Shown piece by piece: positions 6,855 through 10,448 of a stretch of 10,448 nt of DNA. Both the position numbers and the translations under genes were made by a program. The notes below the pieces were generated by a model, which ran no database searches, had not been told where the DNA came from, and saw only the letters and a list, made by a program, of their open reading frames with translations. Position 1 is the stretch's first letter. Every line of letters begins with the position of its first letter. Location of the stretch: positions 758 to 11,205 of the forward strand of contig DNHH01000130.1 of assembly GCA_003485955.1 (NCBI GenBank), given 5' to 3'. This DNA is from Opitutia bacterium (lineage in GTDB: Bacteria > Verrucomicrobiota > Verrucomicrobiia > Opitutales > UBA953).

Positions 6855-7406
6855 ATGCCCAAAGCACCCGAGACACCGAACCTGATCCTGACAGGTTTCA
6901 TGGGTACGGGTAAATCGACCCTCGGACGCGTACTCGCTTACCGCTGGAATCGACCTTTTGTCGACACCGACGAATTAATCGAAAAGTCGACGCGTAAAAC
7001 GATTGCCGAAATTTTTGCGGAAAAAGGCGAAGCGGAGTTTCGTCGATTAGAGCGCGAAGTCGTGGAATCAAAACTCCCCGCCAGCGGCGCAATCATTTCG
7101 TGTGGCGGCGGATTGCCGATTCCTGATGGCATGACGGATCTCCTAAAAGCCAAAGGTGTGGTGGTGACACTCTTTGCTTCCGCCGAATCTATCCTGCGTC
7201 GCACCCGCAATCGCACGCACCGTCCTTTGCTTCAAGGTGAAGACCCTGAAGCGGTTATTCGTAAGCTCATGGCTGAGCGCGAACCAGCTTACCTTCGTTG
7301 TGGCACGTCCGTCTTCAGCGATGGACGTACTGTTCAACAGATGGTCGAAGCCGTAGAGCGCATTTACGCTCGCGAGTCCAAGCGTTGGATTAAGTCAAAG
7401 GGCTAA
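6855..7406 (+). CDS. aroK: Shikimate kinase
   Basis: Cytosolic ATP:shikimate 3-phosphotransferase, fifth step of the shikimate pathway to chorismate and the aromatic amino acids. It has 183 aa, the usual length. Motifs in order: Walker A GFMGTGKST (14-22), the shikimate-binding DTD (37-39), EFRRLE (61-66, with the conserved Arg), the Gly-rich CGGG (83-86), the lid RPLL (123-126) and EREPAY (141-146, adenine/phosphate Arg). All expected residues are present, so it should be active. An out-of-frame ATG lies at 6848; the ATG at 6855 puts the P-loop at the normal distance. No strong Shine-Dalgarno is seen. It is 41 bp downstream of the secreted-protein gene and overlaps the convergent aat gene by 17 bp. 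The paralogue label aroK versus aroL cannot be settled from sequence alone; aroK is the general name. Confidence 0.96.
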   Translation: MPKAPETPNLILTGFMGTGKSTLGRVLAYRWNRPFVDTDELIEKSTRKTIAEIFAEKGEAEFRRLEREVVESKLPASGAIISCGGGLPIPDGMTDLLKAKGVVVTLFASAESILRRTRNRTHRPLLQGEDPEAVIRKLMAEREPAYLRCGTSVFSDGRTVQQMVEAVERIYARESKRWIKSKG

Positions 7407-8097
7407 GCGGCGAAGCCCAGGGCAGTCCCTCCGGCTTAACATCCCGCAAGGCCTTTAATGCGCTCAAGAAATCGCTGCGTGTGACGGCAATCGCACCCAG
7501 CGACGCGAGGTGCTCCGTGGGCACCTGACAATCAACTAGGCCGAAATCGCAGCCACGTAAGCGCTGCATCAGTCGGACGAAGCCAACTTTCGAGGCATCG
7601 GGTTTATGGTGAAACATCGATTCTCCGCAAAAGACCTTTCCTACGGAAACCCCATACAGCCCTCCGATAAGTTTACCCTCGCGGCGCACTTCCACGCTGT
7701 GCGCATGGCCTTGGCGGTGTAACTCTACATAGGCCTGGATCATCGCCTCGGTAATCCAGGTACCATCTTGTCCCGGTCTCAGCGTGGCTGCGCATGCGCG
7801 CATGACCGCTTCGAAGTCTTGATCGACTGTCGTTTCCCAGTACGTCTTCCGTTCAGTCTTACGCAAACTCTGGCTCACCTTGAGTGACTCCGGTAAAAGT
7901 ACAAACCGCGGATGTGGACACCACCATTGAATCGGTTGACCCTCACTGTACCACGGGAAAACACCCGCACGGTAAGCGTTTAAAAGATTCGCAGGATTTA
8001 GGACGCCTCCACGCGCCACCGGACTTCCCTTGGGAGCCTTATTTAAATCAACCGTATCCCAGTCCAGCATGCCAAGATGCCACGCTGTGCGCGGCAC
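7390..8097 (-). CDS. aat: Leucyl/phenylalanyl-tRNA--protein transferase
   Basis: Transfers Leu or Phe from aminoacyl-tRNA to N-terminal Arg or Lys of proteins, making them N-degron substrates for ClpS/ClpAP. It has 235 aa (E. coli Aat is 234) and matches along the length: FPWYSEGQPIQWW (47-59), the following PHPRFVL, GTWITEAM (112-119), GHAHSVEV (130-137), GGLYGV, FCGESMF (156-162), ASK (168-170), VDCQVPTEHLASLGA (188-202). The start taken is GTG at 8097; an in-frame ATG at 8070 would give 226 aa, also compatible with the family since the conserved part begins later, and neither has a good Shine-Dalgarno. No clpS or clpA is visible nearby. It lies 12 bp downstream of the small HTH gene, probably on one transcript, and its 3' end overlaps aroK. 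Confidence 0.95.
   Translation of the reverse strand: MPRTAWHLGMLDWDTVDLNKAPKGSPVARGGVLNPANLLNAYRAGVFPWYSEGQPIQWWCPHPRFVLLPESLKVSQSLRKTERKTYWETTVDQDFEAVMRACAATLRPGQDGTWITEAMIQAYVELHRQGHAHSVEVRREGKLIGGLYGVSVGKVFCGESMFHHKPDASKVGFVRLMQRLRGCDFGLVDCQVPTEHLASLGAIAVTRSDFLSALKALRDVKPEGLPWASPLSPLT
7400..7418. terminator. Weak hairpin at the aroK/aat convergent overlap
   Basis: GGGCT (7400-7404) and AGCCC (7414-7418) flank a 9-base loop and span the aroK stop codon. Read leftward it is followed by CTTTGACTT, only a broken U-run, just before the aat stop; read rightward there is no U-run but a second small hairpin AGGG-CAGT-CCCT (7419-7430). It may slow convergent transcription; a true terminator is uncertain. 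Confidence 0.25.
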
Positions 8098-8109
8098 CTT
8101 GGCAAGCGG

Positions 8110-8442
8110 TCACTTGGTGATGTTGTAAACCGAAGGGATCGAGACGCCGAGTTCGGTCGCAATCTCGCGGACGGAAAGACCTTTGTCACGCATACCCGCT
8201 GCACGCTTGCGCATTGTCTCGTCGATGACGGCACGACGGCGGGCTGGGCGGGTCATTAAGCGGAGCAGGCGACGCGCTAGCTCTTGTTTCGAAAGACGAT
8301 CAATCTCTTTCGTCAGCTTCTGACTCTGGCGGCGATGGGTTTCTTCCCAGGACTCCGAGGCTAGATCACGGGCACGCGCTAAAGCGGCACGGACGAATGC
8401 ATCTTTGGAGACGTATTCTGAAGGGTTGAGGTCGAGTTTCAT
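8110..8442 (-). CDS. Small helix-turn-helix protein, resolvase-type HTH at C-terminus
   Basis: A 110-aa probable DNA-binding protein. The C-terminal third (about 75-110) reads as a helix-turn-helix of the kind that ends Hin/resolvase recombinases and some transposases: MRDKGLSVREIATELGVSIPSVYNITK pattern, with GLSVREIA as helix one, LGV as turn and SIPSVYNI as recognition helix, preceded by a basic RPARRR (65-70). Residues 1-64 are charged and helical (DLASESWEET, RRQSQKLTKEIDRLSKQELARRLLRL) and may self-associate; no resolvase catalytic Ser domain is present, and no upstream remnant of one is seen, so it is not an obvious truncation. A regulator is more likely than a recombinase, but the function is unknown. 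Base composition is like its neighbours. It sits 12 bp upstream of aat and has a 126-bp AT-rich region before it. No Shine-Dalgarno is visible at the ATG. Confidence 0.75.
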   Translation of the reverse strand: MKLDLNPSEYVSKDAFVRAALARARDLASESWEETHRRQSQKLTKEIDRLSKQELARRLLRLMTRPARRRAVIDETMRKRAAGMRDKGLSVREIATELGVSIPSVYNITK

Positions 8443-8568
8443 GATTTATCAATAAGTTGTAAAACCGTCTAATAGCAAATAGGTTTAATAATAAACTTAC
8501 GCCATTCAATGATTATCGACTAAGGATACTTACTTATAACTGTATAAATTAGTTCTGCTTAAATAAAT
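8443..8568. other. AT-rich intergenic region between nadA end and HTH gene start
   Basis: This 126-bp gap is about 25% GC by my count (32 G+C), against well over 50% in the flanking genes. Both flanking genes read leftward, so it should hold the end of the nadA transcript and the promoter of the HTH-aat pair. I see no GC-rich hairpin with a U-run and no convincing -35/-10 pair. It contains several TTATAA/TATAAA-like stretches and short dyads (see 8483-8496). Confidence 0.6.
8483..8496. promoter_or_regulatory. GTTTA-N4-TAAAC dyad upstream of the HTH gene
   Basis: GTTTA (8483-8487) and TAAAC (8492-8496) form a perfect 5-bp dyad, with outer A8481/T8498 also symmetric, centred about 47 bp before the HTH start codon. 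Its position would suit an operator, possibly autoregulatory, but AT-rich DNA makes such dyads common. Confidence 0.25.
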
Positions 8569-9585
8569 TTAACGGCTCCATTCGAGCATCCGTCGCAAGG
8601 GAATTTCGGCCGCTGCCCTCACTGATTCCTCGAGTTTAATTTCAGGTCCGCCGTTGACCAAACAGTCCCGCAACTTCTGCAGGGTATTCATTTTCATATA
8701 ACGGCATTCATTGCACGAACAGCGATCCGTGGGCGCAGCCACAAAAGTTTTATCCGGAACTTCGCGTCGTAACCGGTGAATCATTCCAGACTCGGTAGTC
8801 ACAATTAACGTCTTTGAAGTTTGTTGTTTAGCCCAAGCGACCATCCGTTCAGTGCTGCAAACTTCGTCCGCTAACTCTCGCACTGCTTCGGTACACTCGG
8901 GGTGAGCGACCACAGGTGCGCCAGGGTGGGCGGCTTTGGCTCGGAGAAGTGCTGACGGTGTGAATTGGACGTGAGCGTAGCAGCTGCCTGGCCAGAGTTG
9001 CATGCGCCGGCCAGTTCGTGAGGCGACCCACTGACCAAGGTTTTGATCAGGCACAAAGAGGATCTCTTGGTCGGCCGGGATACGTTCGACGATCTTGCAG
9101 GCGTTTCCGCTCGTGCAGATGACATCGGAGAGCGCTTTGACGGCTGCTGAACAGTTAATGTAAGCGACAACCTTCAGGGCCGGATTGATAGCTTTCGCCG
9201 CCGCAAGTTTTTCCGGCGTGCAGGAATCAGCCAGCGAGCACCCCGCCTCTAAGACAGGTAGAAGCACACGTTTGCTCGGATTCACAATCTTGGCGGTTTC
9301 CGCCATAAAGTGCACACCGCAGAAAACGATGGTTGAGGCTTTAGCTTCAGCGGCCTTGTAGGCCAGGCCCAATGAATCACCGACATAATCAGCGACACCT
9401 TGGATATCTTCGCACTGGTAGTTATGTGCGAGGATGATGGCGTCGTTTTTCTTTTTTAGTTCAAGTACTTCGCGTTGTAACTCTGAGAGTGGCAACGGTG
9501 AGGCCGGTAGCGGGGGAAAGACGGCTGGAACAGGGAAGGTGGGCACGGCTGAAATTAGCTTTTGGATTGTTGGCACTTCGAACAA
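8569..9585 (-). CDS. nadA: Quinolinate synthase NadA
   Basis: Condenses iminoaspartate with dihydroxyacetone phosphate to quinolinate in de novo NAD synthesis, using a 4Fe-4S cluster; it normally works with NadB, not seen here. Motifs: AHNYQ (53-57), GDSLGLAY (69-76), FCGVHFMAETAKI (88-100), AGCSLADSC (114-122), YINCSAAVK, WPGSCYAHVQF (198-208), HPEC (228-231), TTESGM and CSCNECRYMKMN (289-300). By alignment with E. coli NadA from memory, cluster ligands are Cys116, Cys203 and Cys294. The start is uncertain: the longest form uses TTG at 9585 (338 aa, overlapping the Fur-like gene by 31 bp), GTG at 9576 gives 335 aa, and GTG at 9546 gives 325 aa with an 8-bp gap and still leaves about 32 residues before the first strand. 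No site has a good Shine-Dalgarno. It is probably co-transcribed with the Fur-like gene. Confidence 0.95.
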   Translation of the reverse strand: MFEVPTIQKLISAVPTFPVPAVFPPLPASPLPLSELQREVLELKKKNDAIILAHNYQCEDIQGVADYVGDSLGLAYKAAEAKASTIVFCGVHFMAETAKIVNPSKRVLLPVLEAGCSLADSCTPEKLAAAKAINPALKVVAYINCSAAVKALSDVICTSGNACKIVERIPADQEILFVPDQNLGQWVASRTGRRMQLWPGSCYAHVQFTPSALLRAKAAHPGAPVVAHPECTEAVRELADEVCSTERMVAWAKQQTSKTLIVTTESGMIHRLRREVPDKTFVAAPTDRCSCNECRYMKMNTLQKLRDCLVNGGPEIKLEESVRAAAEIPLRRMLEWSR

Positions 9586-10025
9586 ACCGCGGAAACTTGT
9601 AGGCGTTGCGATACTGGGCGCATGTCATGCTTCGCTGCCACAGCTTTTCCATACCACTCCATGAAGGGTGCTTCGACTTCAACAATCGTTTCGCATTGTT
9701 CGCAGATGAGCTGGGCGCGGAATCCGCTACCGCCATTTTCAGTTAAGTAATAGGTGTGATCGCGGCCGACATCGACTTCACGGACGGCACCACAACCGAC
9801 AAGCAAGGGCAGGGTGCGGTAAACCGTTGCCCGCGAGACAGTGGTGTCGATTGCTTTAGCGCGCTGCAGTAAATCGTCCGCTGTGTAATGGGATGTGGCG
9901 GCTAACGCCGCTTCGTGAACGGCCATACGTTGGCGGGTTCCGCGGAGCCCCTGCTGGGCAATATAGGCACGAAATGCATCCGACCGGTCGGTCTCTTGTT
10001 GGCGTTGGTGGGATTTACGCGGCAT
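9555..10025 (-). CDS. Fur-family transcriptional regulator with altered metal-sensing site
   Basis: A 156-aa winged-helix repressor-type protein of the Fur/PerR/Zur family. The DNA-binding domain is clear: LRGTRQRMAV (27-36), SHYTADDLL (45-53) and SRATVYRTLPLL (64-75) as recognition helix. The dimerisation domain has both structural-zinc pairs, CEQC (108-111) and CSKC (148-151). The classical regulatory-site His cluster just before the first CxxC (HHHDH in E. coli Fur) is replaced by GSGFRAQ (99-105); the Glu of FELT is Tyr (YYLT), and the NHSL His is replaced in VSQRL. Only His46 and the His in AAKH (133) remain of the usual ligands. It may sense something other than Fe/Mn/Zn or act without a metal switch; this is inference. 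It directly precedes nadA and diverges from DAHP synthase across 128 bp. Not Zur or Fur by name with confidence, so no symbol is given. Confidence 0.92.
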   Translation of the reverse strand: MPRKSHQRQQETDRSDAFRAYIAQQGLRGTRQRMAVHEAALAATSHYTADDLLQRAKAIDTTVSRATVYRTLPLLVGCGAVREVDVGRDHTYYLTENGGSGFRAQLICEQCETIVEVEAPFMEWYGKAVAAKHDMRPVSQRLQVSAVCSKCQQSKS

Positions 10026-10064
10026 TGCCTATTGAGACACTAATGATACCGTATGGGGCGTCAA

Positions 10065-10133
10065 CCCTCCCTTCGCATAGGGCTTCCTGCGTTGACTCTC
10101 CCTGCCCCCCTCCCTTCGCTTATGGGCTTACCT
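10065..10133. repeat. Imperfect direct repeat in the Fur-like/DAHP synthase gap
   Basis: CCCTCCCTTCGC occurs exactly at 10065-10076 and 10108-10119. Similarity continues as ATAGGGCTTCCT and TTATGGGCTTACCT with small indels, so two units of about 24-26 bp lie 43 bp apart. The units lie between the divergent starts of the Fur-like gene (10025, leftward) and DAHP synthase (10154, rightward) and could be paired binding sites or a small duplication. Confidence 0.55.
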
Positions 10134-10147
10134 CGTTCGCGAGGCCC
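10124..10147 (+). promoter_or_regulatory. Leader hairpin covering the DAHP synthase ribosome-binding site
   Basis: CCTCG (10131-10135), loop TTCG (10136-10139) and CGAGG (10140-10144) make a perfect 5-bp stem with a UUCG tetraloop. GGG (10124-10126) can pair with CCC (10145-10147) across a 4-base bulge to lengthen it. The only Shine-Dalgarno-like sequence before the ATG at 10154 is GAGG at 10141-10144, nine bases upstream, and it lies in the 3' arm. Folding would therefore hide the ribosome-binding site, which suggests translational control; that role is inference. Confidence 0.5.
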
Positions 10148-10153
10148 TTCACT

Positions 10154-10448
10154 ATGTTCCACAATACGGACGACTTACGCATCCGCCACCGGCTCCCCCT
10201 GGTGCCCCCTCAGGACGTGCTTAAAGAGCTTCCTGCTAGCGAGCGCGTCAGCGAAGTCATTTCTACCTCTCGTAAAGACATTGCGAAAGTCATCCAAGCT
10301 CAAGACGACCGCCTCGTTGTCATCGTTGGCCCATGTTCAATCCATGACCCTGAAGCAGCTTACGAGTATGCTGATAAGTTAAAGGCTGAAGCCAAACGTC
10401 ACGCGGCGGAATTGCTCGTCGTCATGCGCGTCTATTTTGAAAAGCCAC
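10154..10448 (+). CDS. aroG: 3-deoxy-7-phosphoheptulonate (DAHP) synthase, class I, N-terminal part
   Basis: First enzyme of the shikimate pathway: joins phosphoenolpyruvate and erythrose 4-phosphate to DAHP, metal-dependent and usually inhibited by an aromatic amino acid. The 98 codons present run off the window end; the full protein would be about 350 aa. The sequence aligns without gaps to the N-terminus of E. coli AroG (from memory): TDDLRI (5-10), DDRLVVIVGPCSIHDP (51-66) with the metal-ligand Cys61, and VMRVYFEKP (90-98) with PEP/E4P-binding Arg92 and Lys97. Starting at the ATG at 10154 reproduces that numbering exactly, which supports the start. A longer open frame at 10053-10382 in another phase is a shadow. 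Feedback type (Phe, Tyr or Trp) cannot be told, so the paralogue letter is provisional. It diverges from the Fur-like gene. Confidence 0.93.
   Translation, partial: MFHNTDDLRIRHRLPLVPPQDVLKELPASERVSEVISTSRKDIAKVIQAQDDRLVVIVGPCSIHDPEAAYEYADKLKAEAKRHAAELLVVMRVYFEKP

Noticed and set aside
8110..8442. Small HTH gene as part of a mobile element
   Set aside because: No catalytic recombinase domain, terminal inverted repeats, target duplications or other mobile genes are visible around it.
10041..10058. Fur-box-like autoregulatory operator around ATACCGTAT
   Set aside because: Only a 4-bp dyad around one central base; it does not extend toward a Fur or PerR consensus.
10035..10064. Sigma-70 promoter for the Fur-like gene, with TTGACG (10059-10064) read leftward as -35
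   Set aside because: The -35 is good, but the best hexamer at correct spacing (TAGTGT) matches the -10 at only three bases; TATCAT lies only 10 bp from the -35. Not strong enough to call.
10026..10153. Aromatic-amino-acid attenuator leader peptide before DAHP synthase
   Set aside because: No short frame rich in Phe, Tyr or Trp codons is present, and there is no terminator/antiterminator pair with a U-run.
10053..10382. Open frame of 109 codons on the plus strand
   Set aside because: Its translation matches nothing and it overlaps, in another phase, the real DAHP synthase start at 10154, whose product aligns with AroG.

Overview
The window is about 10.4 kb of gene-dense bacterial chromosome. 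It holds eleven genes or gene fragments, very short intergenic gaps, and no gene-free stretch longer than about 130 bp. I see no tRNA, rRNA, CRISPR array, insertion sequence or phage gene. The content is mostly conserved metabolism and housekeeping: a class I aminotransferase, HAD phosphatase, SDR oxidoreductase, Ffh, FAH-family hydrolase, shikimate kinase, Aat, quinolinate synthase, a Fur-family regulator and DAHP synthase. A Gfo/Idh/MocA oxidoreductase with a twin-arginine signal, the rarity of good Shine-Dalgarno sequences and moderate GC (about mid-50s %) suggest a PVC-group bacterium, most likely Verrucomicrobiota. That placement is inference and rests mainly on the Tat-exported Gfo/Idh/MocA type.

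Layout. 1-891 (+): 3' part of an aspartate-type aminotransferase, converging with 7 bp to spare on a leftward cluster. That cluster reads FAH hydrolase (4501-3689), ffh (3642-2266), SDR (2223-1510) and HAD phosphatase (1513-899). Its gaps are 46 and 42 bp, followed by a 4-bp ATGA overlap, so it looks like one transcription unit. From the same point, with only 17 bp between start codons, a rightward group begins: Gfo/Idh/MocA oxidoreductase (4519-5832), an unrecognised secreted protein (5905-6813) and aroK (6855-7406). aroK overlaps the convergent aat gene tail to tail by 17 bp. Leftward again come aat (8097-7390) and, 12 bp upstream of it, a small helix-turn-helix protein (8442-8110). A 126-bp, about 25% GC intergenic region separates these from nadA (about 9585-8569), which overlaps or abuts the Fur-family gene (10025-9555). 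The window ends in the start of a class I DAHP synthase (10154 onward, +).

How the genes relate. DAHP synthase and shikimate kinase are the first and fifth steps of the shikimate pathway, and an aspartate/aromatic-type aminotransferase lies nearby, but the three are not in one operon. Fur-like plus nadA look co-transcribed, which raises the question of whether the regulator acts on NAD synthesis. Its sequence lacks most of the histidines that form the regulatory metal site in classical Fur, while its CxxC structural zinc pairs are intact. ffh sits among small-molecule enzymes rather than its more usual ribosomal neighbours.

I do not see a clear new multi-gene system. The points most worth a second look are the Fur-like protein with the altered sensing site next to nadA, the hairpin that buries the likely ribosome-binding site of DAHP synthase, the small HTH protein with its AT-rich upstream region, and the unrecognised secreted protein.
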